Notes: a model not told the origin generated them from the sequence alone. Positions 28,719-40,782 are shown, numbered from the stretch's first letter. The stretch is DNA of 64,000 nt from Gadus chalcogrammus (GCF_026213295.1 NC_079415.1:29055681-29119680); one strand, 5' to 3'. Made by a program: numbers and translations.

Positions 28719-29116
28719 CTTCTTCTTCTTCTTGGGGTTTTACGGCGGTTGGCATCCACAACTTGGTTCATTACCGCCCTCTTCTGATCCAGTTAACAAA
28801 AAATATCCAAATACTCACTCATTCACACATTCTTTCTACTCTATATCCTATCATATAACCCTGTTTCTCTTAAAAAGCCGAACAATACTTTTATACAATT
28901 CCTCTTCATTAATCTTAAAATATTTTCCAAAGTAAACTCCTGCATACCCAATTCTCTCAATTGATTTTTCATACTTTCCCTCTCCATCCCATAACCACTA
29001 CAGTTCATTAAAACATGTTCCACTGTCTCCTCTACCTGGCACCCCTCACATAATCCAGTGTGGTGTTTACCTATCAAATTCATTGTTTTATTTAGTGCAC
29101 TGTGCCCCAACCTTAA
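28719..29116 (-). mobile_element. 5'-truncated LINE (I/Nimb-like) with TSD
   Basis: The minus strand encodes LCEGCQVEETVEHVLMNCSG and continues with a helical tail, like the C-terminal zinc-knuckle region of I-clade LINEs. It ends in an (AAG)n tail. GAGGTAACCTTTC flanks both sides (28,707 and 29,117), an exact 12-13 bp target duplication. The insertion lies just upstream of zinc-finger exon 1. Confidence 0.8.
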
Positions 29117-29269
29117 GAGGTAACCTTTCCCCGTTCTATTATCCTTTTATTGAACATGTTTAAATCGTAATGTCACTTTTCATTAATCTTTGTATCGTTA
29201 GAAACCAACTCATATTTTTGAACGGTAAAGAACATTTTTCTCTATCTGTGTGCTCATTGTTTTGTCTAG

Positions 29270-29411
29270 ACCATATCGCCTAACAGCCTACCGGGACTTT
29301 CTGGAATGGGTCCTGCAAGGCGAGAGATTGGGCCGAGGCTGTCGTGTCGTTTTACCTACTTGCGTCGTGCAGACCATCCGACTAAAATATCCAGCTCCGG
29401 ACGGCCAGTAG
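29270..29411 (+). CDS. Orphan exon resembling the P2X7 C-terminal domain
   Basis: Acceptor TTTTGTCTAG is followed by a frame encoding YRLTAYRDFLEWVLQGERLG, RGCRVVLPTCVVQTIRLKYP, APDGQ and TAG. It resembles the final cytosolic cysteine-containing segment of P2X7 receptors (LPSC..., IRKEFP..., GQ), a module that recurs in many uncharacterised fish genes. AATAAA lies at 29,493-29,498. No upstream partner exon is seen on this strand, so it may be an exon remnant. Confidence 0.5.
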
Positions 29412-30088
29412 TGCGGGCACAAAGAAGCTGACGACGCTCCGGAGGAACTATAAGTTTCATTGTTTACATATATCTTTGTTTATATTTCTTGTAATAAATG
29501 GTTCAAATTCACGTTGTTGTAGTAGTAGTGTTGCTCCAAGTGTATATTCGAGAAATAATATTATTGGACGACCAACATTTCACAAGCGGAGCTACTAAGC
29601 TACTGTTTCCTTAGATGAAAACAATAGGCCCTGTCAGAATAACGGTCATACATCATTTTTATTAATTATTATAAGTCTAAATTGCACTATGAGTTAGCTG
29701 CCTATCAGTTACCTCCTTCTAAGTCTCTAATGTTGAACTTTGGTGTCGACAAAGCAGGAGATAGGATACATTGTATTTTTTATTCACAAATGAAAGAATT
29801 GTGTCATGGGTAGAAAATACATTCGTGAATCCTTCTCTGTGCATTCATTATTAATGAGACTGTTCTGACCCCATAAAGCTAGTTCACATTTGCATTCCTA
29901 CTGGAGCCATTGAGTCTGATACTAAGGCCAGGCCAATCGACTACTTTGTTGTGTAGATTGTTGTTCCTTGCAGACATGTCCACCTCCCCCATAGTGTATT
30001 ACCGTTAACGTGGCTGTTAATATGCGAGAGAAAAGGGCCATCTATTCTCACAAGTATGTTTGAATTTGAATAGTGACATGAGGCTGAA

Positions 30089-30238
30089 TTAATTGCCAAT
30101 AATCTTTTCACGGCAGTCCTTTACACATTCATCTTGTGATGACGACGCCGATGTGGGCGTGAGGGTTGACTCAGGCTGATAGCTTTCGTCGGTTTCACCA
30201 ACTTCAAGGCTACTGGCACTGGTATTGAGGCCTGGTGA
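30089..30238 (-). CDS. Candidate terminal exon, unknown protein
   Basis: An acceptor TTGTTTTACAG precedes a 50-codon frame encoding SPGLNTSASSLEVGETDESY, then QPESTLTPTSASSSQDEC and KDCREKIIGN before TAA. The TDESYQPES motif recalls uncharacterised THAP-type fish proteins. Low certainty; it may be decayed. Confidence 0.35.
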   Translation of the reverse strand, partial: SPGLNTSASSLEVGETDESYQPESTLTPTSASSSQDECVKDCREKIIGN

Positions 30239-30330
30239 CTGTAAAACAAGAGGTTTATTTTCAATGTTAAATTCAACAGATTACAGTAGTTTTACAATTT
30301 AATTAGAGACAATATGCTGTACAAACTTAC

Positions 30331-30442
30331 AAACTGTGCTTGGCCAGAGGGAGGATGCTTGACTGGTGTTGACATCATTGGTGCTGACTGGTGGATCATC
30401 TTCTGACGACGAGAACAAAGCTGCAGCAGACGTCGTTTGAGT
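30331..30442 (-). CDS. Candidate internal exon upstream of 30,238
   Basis: Bounded by TTTCAG and GTAAGT. The frame that splices in phase to the 30,238 exon reads MSTPVKHPPSGQAQF. Another frame (SSSEDDPPVSTND) is also open but would stop after splicing. Unresolved. Confidence 0.25.
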
Positions 30443-31982
30443 CTGAAATGCGATACGTTCAATAAAGATTTTAATATCAAACTAATACACGTGAAACATT
30501 GTTAAACACTTGTAGTAGTAGACACTCAATGAAGTGCGCATAGCAGCCGGTAGGGGGAACGCTACATAAAGGAGGCAGGTCTCCCCGGTGCTCTCTCTCT
30601 CTCTCTGCGCTCAATTGCATGCATGACTTCCGGTCCGAAGTGTTGTCTCGCGGCGGGTAAGGTGTTACGCTGCTGCTTTGTTTCTGAGATCCTATTGAGG
30701 TTGTTGTTGACTCTTGGGTGCATTTGCTTTGCTGCAGAGCGCTTGAGCTGCCGTGCCCCACTATTAGCGTGCGCTACTCCCGTTGGCCTGCGTTGGTAAG
30801 TGTCCTCTTGGTCTGCACAATCTGATTATTAAATATTAGCGCTAACAATGGTTCGGTTGTAGGTACCGCATGTAGCTGTAGGCTCCTCCCCCTGTTATCG
30901 TCAGTGTGCCGCCAATCGAGTCAACAGGTATAGTGTGTTTTAATCCAGCATTGGGCCCATACGGTAATTTCAATAATAAACATTTTTACCAATTGTATAC
31001 ATTCTGTTTTTAGATGAGGGACGGCTACTGAGCAACCTGAACGGCTGAACCCTGCTGCTTTGTCTTTATATTTCGTCTGCAGTTTCAATTACAGCGCCGT
31101 CCGCTGTTGTGTTTACAGCTTTGTCTGTTGTCCTTGTTTATAGCGCTGTTTGTTGTCTGTTGCCTACAGCGTTGCAACAGATTTGGCGTTGTGTTACCAC
31201 GGCCGAAACCGTTACAGCCATTTTTCATAAGTGTGCCGCCTTGGCCATTGGGTTTCTTTTGCTTTGAATATAGTTTGTTTATTTACTTTCTTTTCTGTTT
31301 TTGAGCAAAGGATATTTTGTTTGGATTGATTGTTTGCCCCGTTTTGGTTTCGTATTAGTTTTGTTTTATTGTGTTTGATTCTTGTCTGTTTTACTTTACA
31401 GAGGTCTGTGGTGGCGGCGGTGTCCCTTTTCTTCCTGTGTGCTGTGCTTCCCTGGGATTTGTGTTTGTGTGTGTGATTATCATTTACCCGGGTGATTTAT
31501 ATTATTTGGACCCTTCCCTTCGCTAGTCCCCCCATTCACATCAGCCTCCGTCAGAACAGTTTATTGTGTGATTAGTCCATTGGATTAATTAAATAAAATA
31601 TATATTGTTAAAACTGTGAACCACGTCTCCTGCCATTAGAGTCAACTTACTTGCGTGTCCTAAATTAAATCTTTGGGTGAAAGTCCCAAGGTGGCGTTGT
31701 CTGCAACCTCCTGAACACGGGCTGTGCTTGGTGTGGTCCCTAACGTGACCTCGCCCCACGCCCGCTTCTCCCCTCGCCCTGCCACACACTGATGACAGCA
31801 AACGTATATAGAACGCAGAGTCTATAGGACGTTAAATTGCCAACTTGGCTTATTCACTGCTGAAAGAACGAAAGGCAGCAGCTTTACTTTGTAAACTGCC
31901 AACTTATACACAACTCGTATGAGATGTGGTGCTTTACTGCAAACGACTGTATCAGTGTGTTTTATCTACTGATTATACACAT
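30443..31982. other. Intergenic DNA, possible plus-strand transcript
   Basis: No protein gene recognised. A TTTACTTTACAG acceptor-like site near 31,401 and AATAAAATA at 31,591 could mark the 3' exon of a non-coding transcript, but nothing else supports it. Confidence 0.3.
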
Positions 31983-32126
31983 TTTATGTGTTTAGGCCAT
32001 TTATAAGATCTCGTTAACATCACTAAAGGTAATTTCCAAATACATTAAAGAAAAGAAAAAGACAAAAGCAAAGAGACTTTGCAGCAGTAGCACACTTTTA
32101 TTTGAACAGAGTGGGAGACGAATCAG
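31983..32126 (+). repeat. Dispersed repeat, interrupted copy
   Basis: Second copy of the 17,985-18,122 repeat. It ends at AATCAG, where a Harbinger terminus begins. Confidence 0.7.
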
Positions 32127-32350
32127 GGGCCGTATTCACAAAGCATTTTATCTTACCGCTAGGAGTGCTCCTAACTCGCGCTAAACCATTTTACGTAGGA
32201 GTTTTTTCTTAAAAGTTATTCACAAAGCCGCTGAGACCTAGGCTACTCTTACTAAGGATAAATCACAAAGAGTGACCTAAGAGTGACGCGCCGTTGCTAT
32301 GGATTACGTAAATTCTCGTGCACGAGTTTAGAAGCGGTCAGTTCGGTGAT
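32127..32350 (-). mobile_element. PIF/Harbinger terminal fragment
   Basis: Begins GGGCCGTATTCACAAAG after CAG, and is the inverse of the right end of the element at 32,573-34,067. It is truncated at CGGTGATTGG. Confidence 0.75.
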
Positions 32351-32572
32351 TGGAGCAAGGTACGTTTTATTACTCTGTTTTCTGGGAATAATTGACGCAA
32401 GCAGAAACCAGAAAACAAGCCGTTTTTTCGTTTTGACAAGAAAACGAAAATCAAGATTTCAGTTTGTTTATTCGTTTCTACGTTTTGTCAAAAAAACGAA
32501 AATCAATATTTCAGTTTGTTTATTCGTTTTTTGGTTCTTACTGAGCGAAACGAGTTTACCACTCAATATCTG

Positions 32573-34067
32573 GGGCCGTATTCACAAAGGATCTTAGGGC
32601 TAAAAGTAGGTCCTAACTGGCGAATTTAGGAGTAACTCCTAAAAATAATGGGCGTGTCACTCTTAAATTTAGGACTCCTAACTTTTTTCACTAAGAGCAA
32701 TTCACAAAGTATTTTAGGACTAAAAGTAGCACCTAAATCTAGGAGAGCTTAAAAGTCCTCAAGAGGACTCCTAACTCAGTAAGACCTATTCACAAAGAAT
32801 CTTAAAATGCCTGCGAGACGAAATGTTAGGGTATTCAACTTATTGTGGAGTTAATGCGCGATGCAATAACATCCCCGACTAACAGGAATAATCCGATTAG
32901 TCCCGAAATAAAATGTTATAAAAATTATAAGTTATAAAAAATATATATAACTTATAAAAATAAAATAATTGCGCCATCAAAAGACGAGGACGTGTTCGTC
33001 AATAGTGGGAAAGAAAGTGCATTCCATCAACACGCAGGTTGTTTTTGATGCAAATTTTAACATAGCCTACTGGATGTTGTTGCAAAGTGGCCTGGATCTT
33101 CAGCTACCCATGATTCGCGCATTTTAATGGTGAGCGGTCTGAGGCAGCTTTTTGAGATGTACCAGTTGGGTGTCACTTGCTGGGTGACGGTGACTATCCA
33201 TGCAAGACGTGGCTCTAGACACCCTACCTTAATCCACAACCGGGAGCACAGTTAAAGTGTAACATGTAAGTGATTACGCAGATTACGCTTAGTCCTATGC
33301 GTAAAACACTATTGGCTCTTTGCGAGCACACAAACATACACGAAATGTTGTGGAGAGAGGAATTGGGCATATGAAACGTCGGTTTCATGTCCTCCACGGC
33401 GAAATACGCCTCACCCCAGAGAGGGCAAGCACAGTAATCACTGTATGTGCCATTCTACACAACCTTTGCAAGCGGAGGAACATTCCACAGCCAGACGATG
33501 ATGATGATGATGATGGCGATCAACATTACAAGGAATTTGGCCGTGTGGAACCGAGTGGACAGGCATTTAGGGATCACTTTGAAAACACATTTTAGGTAAA
33601 CACCTTGGCACAAATCAGTCAACACTTGGGTAGTTCGTAACATTTATTTTCTTTTAGATTTTACGTATTTTTATTGTTTGCTTTCTCTCTCTCTTGAACG
33701 TGCAGGCTACAACGTCATTATCGTGGTCTGCACAAAATTGTCATCATGCGTGTATTCTGCTAACTGCACTATAACTACTTAATTAATTTCTAGCCTAGGC
33801 TATTTCCTTGTTTTTCGGTGATTCAGTGGGCTCGTCTGAACAACCAATCACCGAACTGACCGCTTCTAAACTCGTGCACGACAATTGACGTAATCCATAG
33901 CAACGGCGCGTCACTCTTAGTTCACTCTTTGTGATTTATCCTTAGTAAGAGTAGGTCTCAGCGGCTTTGTGAATAACTTTTAAGAAAAAACTCCTACGTA
34001 AAATGTTTTAGCGCGAGTTAGGAGCACTCCTAGCGGTAAGATAAAATGCTTTGTGAATATACGGCCC
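32573..34067 (+). mobile_element. PIF/Harbinger transposon, copy 2, with CTG TSD
   Basis: Inverted termini GGGCCGTATTCACAAAG and CTTTGTGAATATACGGCCC bound 1,495 bp. CTG flanks both sides (32,570-32,572 and 34,068-34,070). The related sequence at about 19,020-19,040 (inverted) shows the undivided site. Confidence 0.88.
32985..33595 (+). pseudogene. HARBI1-like transposase remnant, copy 2
   Basis: Encodes APSKDEDVFVN, then KKVHSINTQVVFDANFNIAY, and later NVVERGIGHMKRRFHVLHGE followed by IRLTPERASTVITVCAILHN. The conserved C-terminal ERGIGHMKRRF block is present. The first catalytic Asp region seen in copy 1 has been deleted, and stops separate the parts. Confidence 0.82.
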
Positions 34068-34665
34068 CTGGTTTCCGCCGGTGGGCGGGTCCTCTTATTG
34101 GCTAGCGTGCTTCATTGACCTGTGCTCTTCATAATAAAAGTTCTTCCGTTTGATAATGCCGACAAAAATATTACTTTATTATAGACACTAGCAGACACAG
34201 AGGACCACACCACCCACAGGGCAGAGTAGCTAAAAAATGTACTCAAGTAAAAGTACTGTTACTTTAAGATTATAATTACTCAAGTAGAAGTAAAAGTACT
34301 CGTAAAAATAATTACTCAAGTAAGAGTAAAAAAGTATGCAGTGAAAAGACTACTCAAGTACTCAAGAGTACAAGTACTGAGTTTCTCCGATTTATTTTTT
34401 AAATAAACAGCATCACAAACGGTACAAAATAGACACCAACAAAATATAAAACAGCAATGTTCAAATAAAGATAATGTAAATAACATCCTTTTAAATAAAA
34501 TAAATAAGGTCTTTAAAAAAAAAATGTATAACCCTTGAACTAAAACATTAACAAATTAAATCTTTGCAAAATTAAATACATCAACCTTTAAATAAAATTA
34601 AAATAAATTCGGTTTATCCAAAATGATATTAATTAAAACCAATACACGTATAACTGTTAACTAAC

Positions 34666-34803
<138 letters not shown>

Positions 34804-35059
34804 ACTCTGTTCAAGCCTGCATGAGAGTTCAATGTTGTCATCAGCTGTAACGTCTTTCTGACCAATCGCAATTCAAGGCCGACCTGGGCTGTGCCATTTC
34901 GGGAGGGGGCGCTCCCCTCTAGACAACCGAATTGGTTGCGACGTTGACCCGGCGCCCCCCGAAACGTTAACGGGCCACAGGGAATTTTCCCAACTCCCCC
35001 GATTACCACTCTGCGTTGTGCGTGCGTGCGTGCCTGTGTGTGTGTGCAGGCGTTATTCA

Positions 35060-35340
35060 ATTGCCTCTCGGCGGCTTGTACCCGCGATCTCGTCCTTTCG
35101 GCCATCACCCAACCCTCATGACCATAGGTGAGGATAGGAACGAAGATCGACCGGTAGATCGAGAGCTTTGCCTTGCGACCCAGCTGTCTTTTCGTAACAA
35201 CGGTGCGGTAAAGCGAACGCAATACCGCCCCCGCTGCTCCGATTCTCCGGCCAATCTCACGCTCCATAGTACCCCCACTCGCGAACAAGACCCCGAGGTA
35301 CTTGAACTCCTTCACTTGGGCTAAGGAATATTCACGTCGT
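35060..35340 (-). mobile_element. LINE reverse-transcriptase C-terminal fragment
   Basis: The minus strand encodes KEFKYLGVLFASGGTMEREI, then GRRIGAAGAVLRSLYRTVVT and IYRSIFVPILTYGHEGWVM. This is the thumb/connection part of a fish non-LTR reverse transcriptase. Only a fragment remains. Confidence 0.75.
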
Positions 35341-35568
35341 GATAGAAATAGATCTCGCATGTAATAAAAGAAAAGATCCAAAAAAACAAAGTAACGACCG
35401 TCACGTAGCCAAATGGAACGGCGTAAAAGTACAGTTTTTTCTTCAAATATTTACTCAAGTAAAAGTAAAAGTATGTTGCAATAAAACTACTCCTAAAATT
35501 ACAATTTATCCAAAAAGTTACTCAAGTATTTGTAACGGAGTAAATGTAGCGCGTTCCTACCCACCTCT

Positions 35569-36267
35569 GGTCAAGACTGACATGGCTTCAAATAACAATA
35601 ATAGTGTTCATAATAATTTGACAATGAGAACTTATGAAGTTATGATGACTTCAGTGCAGTTGATGTTTATCCACAGTTAATACATGCAGAATAGACCTGA
35701 GGGCTTTACTACGACATCATTGTCCGGCTCTGAATATGCGCTCTGTACGCATTCACATCAGAGGAGCTGCGATCGCGGGCTGCTGATTACCTCACAGCCT
35801 GAGAGCTATGAGGAATACAAGTGATTACAACACATTTCTGACAGCTGCACATTGCGCAGGGCTCTCCGTGAGACGCACGCAATTCAACCCATGCACACGC
35901 TCAGACGCCACACAACTTGCGCCGCTATTTGACAGTGGAAGGGTAGGAATCAAATGCGTCCGGGTGAAATTTCCAAATCGTCCGGGATTTTAATAAAGCC
36001 TCAATACATGTTCACATTTAATTTGCGTTGCGTTCCTCTGGGTCTGTCACAAACTAGTTGCATTGGTGGAAGTGAGTAGGGGGAGTGGTTAAGTAAAGCC
36101 TTCAGATTGGACGGTTTGACTTTAGAGTTACCGTCATGTTTTGTATTATATTTTTTTTTACCATTATTGTTTTATAGGGACAAACATTAACACATTTATC
36201 CTGCAGGGGATTGATAAATTTCTATCCATGTAACAGAAGGGAACACTTACTCATAAGTAGTATAAAC
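35569..36267. other. Dispersed repeat and non-coding DNA
   Basis: 35,569-35,870 is the inverted match of 18,690-18,885. The remainder shows no gene. Confidence 0.55.
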
Positions 36268-36415
36268 GGAATAATCACCTCAAGGCAGGGCAATAAACAG
36301 TTTGATATGCCCGTCTCGCGGAAGGTTACCGCCCTCGACTTCGTCTCGGGCGGTAAGCCGTCCACGAGCCGGGCATATCAAACTGTTTATTGCCCGGCCT
36401 CTCGGTGATTATTCC
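36268..36415. mobile_element. 148-bp palindromic MITE
   Basis: The whole sequence is one inverted repeat. It runs from GGAATAATCACC to GGTGATTATTCC, with GGCAATAAACAGTTTGATAT matched by its complement and an inner GGTTACCGCCC/GGGCGGTAAGCC stem around a 13-base loop. Half-copies occur at about 15,955-16,048 and 63,561-63,655. Confidence 0.85.
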
Positions 36416-37017
36416 TTAGTAATTCACCGTTGTTAGGTATAATTGACTGCTGTCAAGGAAAACAAAGGACTTTTTGCCTCTAATGACGTCTTTGGCATCA
36501 CTCCTCAAGTAGTCCGGTAACTTTTCAACCCCAGCGTCTTCAGTTGCTAGGCGACGTCAACGTCTTTGGTGTACGTGTCAATAACCTACCGGCCGGGCGC
36601 CGTTAATAAATATTATAAATAAATATATAAACGTCACATTTAACGTCACAGTACACCTTCAACCTAAGGATTTGCGGTGATATGTTAAAACAATTATTAA
36701 ACAATTATTAAAAGCACTGCTGCTGCGGCTCCCCGTTTAGCGCCATTGCTTCCACTGTTCTTTTGAATAGACGCAGTGCATTCTGGGGCGGTTTAGTACG
36801 TCTAGTAAGCTAGCGATGCTTACTCAAAATCTTTCCGGAAGTAGAAGACATTCGGATACTACTCGCTTACCTAAACTCGCTTACTAAGTTCTCGCTTACT
36901 CAATTTGACGTCATAGTTAGTAAGCGTAGTAAGCAAGTATGCGGTTTCGAACACACCCTATTTCTCTGCTGATCAACACTACGAATGCTGGTAACAAATA
37001 AATTGAAAACAATGTAA
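36416..37017. other. Dispersed repeat fragments
   Basis: 36,420-36,590 and 36,960-37,010 resemble parts of 13,160-13,330 (AAGTAGTCCGGTAACTT, CAACACTACGAATGCTGG). No gene. Confidence 0.55.
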
Positions 37018-38443
37018 GCGCCGCTGTAAGTTCCATATTGGCTCGGCTACCAGATCGGCTCGGGGTCCGTCGTCTGCTGATTACGTCACACAATACGCTA
37101 TCTACAGCAATAAGGTATTTTATGGCTTAAATTAAAGAGCCTGTAATGATCTTTCATTTTGAACATAGACCATTCCCAACCTATTTGTATGGATAGTTTT
37201 CTTCTAAAAACAAAACATCCCTCGGAATCATCTTGGCTGTTAAGATAAGCCGTCCGTGTTGCCAGATTGGGCACATTTTCAGCCTTATTGTATGTAACGT
37301 AATCAGCAGACGACGGACCCCGAGCCAGTGTTGCCAGATTGGGCGGGTTCCCGCCCAATTGGGCTACTTTAGATTTCATCTCGCGGGGAAAAAATGCATT
37401 GGGCGGGTATATACATTTTGGGCTGCTTTTGCCAATATCTGGCGGTTTTTTACTAATGTGAAAACAGCACACCAAACTGTTATTTTATGGTTTAAAAACG
37501 GTACAAATACAAAACTCAGTAGGCCTATACTTCAATATACTTCACGTCGTGATGTCACATCAACAAACCGTTGTGCGCCGACGCAGAAGTCTGAGGCAAA
37601 AGCCCGCTCTCTCTCAACTCTGTTAGCGAAATAAGCATCATGCCGAAGTGGGGGAAATATAAAAAACTTTATAGAAAGGAATGGGAGACCGACCCTGAAT
37701 TAAAATCGTGGATCGCGCCTGCCCCAGCAGATGACAGCAAAGCTCGTTGCAGGTAGGCTATTGTAACGTTGAATTAAGAGCCCACCTCACCGGCAGTGTG
37801 TCTGCTTATAGGTCGGAATGAAGCGGCCACCGATCATTGACAGGATGGATACTTTATTCTACCGGACTCGTTCGCTTCTTCACTAGACGCACACGCTACC
37901 GCTCACTCTCCTCGCCCGTCCACTCACTCGCTGACGTCACTCACACACACACCTTTCTCGCGCACACACATACGCTATTAGGACTAACGCAAAGGCAGGT
38001 GGTTGATGTTACTGCTGTTAATTCTTGGGCCTGGCACTGGGATACAGGCAGTGCATTTTTCCACATTTTCTGTGACATGCACGGTCTGTGATAATAAAAT
38101 AGAACTTGCCATTTGGGCTTAATTGTTTAATACCGTAGCGTTACCGCGTAATCAGAAGGACGAGTCGATATGGTAAAATCCCCAGGGATGTTTATTATTA
38201 CTCCTCAACCGGACGGAGCATAAAACATTGCAGCCATTAGAAGTAACTCTTGGCGCATATAACACTAGAACCACAACATGCATTTAATGTTTATTCAACG
38301 TTTTCCTGTGAAAAACGTTATTGGGCGGTTTTTTGCTGAAGTGGGCGGGTTTTGGAACGTGATTGGGCGGATTTAGCTCATCCAAATCTGGCAACACTGC
38401 CCCGAGCCGATCTGGTAGCCGAGCCAATATGGTACTTACACCG
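37018..38443. mobile_element. TIR element interrupted by a hAT
   Basis: About 65 bp at the left (CCATATTGGCTCGGCTACCA and beyond, to GATTACGT) is inverted on the right, at 37,292-37,325 and 38,400-38,443. The 37,326-38,399 hAT splits the right arm. Without it the element would be about 340 bp. Confidence 0.8.
37326..38399. mobile_element. Non-autonomous hAT with 8-bp TSD
   Basis: TIRs CAGTGTTGCCAGATT and the complement AATCTGGCAACACTG are flanked by exact CCCCGAGC duplications (37,318-37,325 and 38,400-38,407). GGGCGG motifs repeat subterminally. The internal 37,797-37,975 segment is shared with the hAT at 25.8-26.7 kb. No transposase. Confidence 0.92.
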
Positions 38444-38999
38444 CCACTACGACAATTAGACGTCAATGTCGGAGTGGCGTTAAGTCTGAATGGAAGGCGG
38501 TCCCCCTTTAAAATGCTACCTTTTCACTGCAGTATTTACTTGCTGTTGTAGTGTCAATATGGTCCGATTTTAAACAAGATTGAAGATTCTAGGGAACAAA
38601 GTTACATACAGTGTTAATAAGAGTTTAATAATGTAAATTGTAATGTAAAAAAAATATGGATTTTATCAGGCGGGCCACAGTTGTGCAACCAGACACGCTT
38701 GGAAACAGTACAAAGAAACAGAAGAATGCATTACCTACAATAAATAGTATTCAAATTGTGAATTTTGAATACTGCAATTTGACCCCTATCCATCTTTAGA
38801 ATGGGCCTATATAGGTCTCTTGCCTAATCATCTAACATAGTAATTCACTTGTGTGTTGTGAACATATACACACATTCCAAATAGGTATAACAATATATTA
38901 GCACATAACTAGCTTAATTAAAAGCTAAATGACAATAAGGAGTCACCTGAACAGGGACTTCAACCTCGGACCCCCAGATTACCAGTGTAATGGCAGAAG

Positions 39000-39187
39000 G
39001 TTGGTTACTACGGGCTGCTACCATGTGAGCTACCACCCAGAACATCGGTTAACAATGGCTGCTACAGTGTGAGCTACCACCCAGAACATCAGTTACTAAT
39101 GGCAAGGCTGCTACAATGTGAGCTACCACCAAGAACATCAGTTACTAATGGCTGCTACCGTGTGAGCTACCAGGCAGAACATCAGTG
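39000..39187. repeat. Minisatellite of about 45-50 bp, four copies
   Basis: GCTGCTAC then GTGAGCTACCA and AGAACATCAGTTACTAATG recur four times with small indels. Confidence 0.85.
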
Positions 39188-40689
39188 GATTTGTATGATA
39201 GTAGTTTATTTGAAGTGCTCAGCACAGGGAACCCTGCAATCTTCTGGGGATTCCAAAGTACAGGCTAGCTTGTGACAGGTTACAGTAGCGTCAATATGGA
39301 AGTAAAATGTAGGAGTTTTCTGTGTTCATACAAGCAAAGATACTTCGGTACATAGTTCAGTCATTCATTGGGCAAAGCATTTCAAAATGAAAGGTTGCCA
39401 CGGAGAACCTATTTTGCCATTTATTAGCTGGTGATAATTCATCCCAAGAACCATGTGGACTGTTTCTATTGTAAAGAAGCCTCACGTCGCTGTTGTTATA
39501 TTATGTCATCTAAGCAGTTATGTTTACAAATCGTGTCAACCTTTCTAACTATATTTAACCATTCACACATTGTTCCAGAATAAAAAATCTGCGTTCGGCC
39601 TACCTCGATCGAGTGAGTCTGAGCTGAGCTGTTTAAGTTCCCTTAAAGGAGTAAATCCTTGTTGTCACAATAAATAAATCCTTCCCCCCACCCCCAACAT
39701 TGAGATCTACAAACAATAAAAAGCAAGATATAAAACGAAACACCAGTCTGCGGAACCAAATATATATATAAAGAAATTACATGAAAACCAAGGCAAGACC
39801 ATGCCAAATCCAGCAGAATCCAGGCAATCTCTTCTCCTTCTAGCTTGTAGGAAGATATGGTGATCCCAGTGTCCAAGAAGAGGTAGTGCCACTCATAACA
39901 AAGACCTTAGAAATGACACTGCTACCCTCTATTTAATCCCAGAGATACGCGTTCACATCCAGAGGATATAAAACATGAAAAAAAATACAAATAATGTCCT
40001 GTGTTTTTCCTACTCTTACCGGTATTTTCGGAGAACTAAGTGTAGTGCATTGGATACACGTATTCAGGTTAGATAATTCCAAGTCAGAAATAATGAGATT
40101 TGAAACAAAAGATGAACAAAATGTTGCTTGAGTCTTGGGGGGAGGGAGGCGTGGTCTGAAGGGGTTGTGAAGCTACATCACATTGAAACCCATGAGGGTA
40201 CACGGTATATATATTACACACAGTTGTGTAAGATACATGTATATGTATATAATTGATACATGTATATGTATATAAATGTTCCCCTAGGTCTTTTTTGTTG
40301 CCGATGTTTGTATCCAGGATCACCATTGCCGGGGTGGGGAGGTCGGTTGCCAACAGGGCAAAGAGTTCCACCAATCACAGGGAATGGATTTCACATTCAA
40401 CGTAGCGTTGGCGAGGTTGGGTATCCACAACTCAACCGGGACTATCAAATTCGGCTTTTACCCCAACCTGCAGTTCCTTGGGAAAGCTTTGTGCTGGTTT
40501 CCCAAGCCAAACAGGCCAGGTTTGTACCCTCTGTGTATGGTGCACTGTGTATCAGTCCACCAGTCTGTCTGGAAACGTCCAGCGACCTTGATTGTCTTGT
40601 CTGTAGGTCAACGAGTGACGGGCCGTGGATACGCCTGGCAGGCGAGGCGAGACTCCAAACTCGTCCGTATTGCACTTTGCCTTCGACGG
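39188..40689. other. Intergenic DNA
   Basis: No supported gene. A direct repeat ACATGTATATGTATATAA lies near 40,235-40,275. Open frames at 40,260-40,752 have no recognised domain. Part may be 3'UTR of lrrfip1. Confidence 0.35.
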
Positions 40690-40750
40690 GTCGCAGAGAG
40701 CTCCAGGAAGAGAGAGAGAGAGAGGTTGAGCGAGAGAGAGAAAGGTAGGT

Positions 40751-40782
<32 letters not shown>

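Noticed and set aside
31983..34220. An intact Harbinger transposase gene
   Set aside because: The first catalytic Asp region is deleted in this copy, stops separate the remaining blocks, and the other copy has an altered second Asp region.
40260..40752. Open frame of 162 codons upstream of the GA satellite
   Set aside because: Two overlapping frames are open, the end is pure satellite, and no domain or splice support exists.
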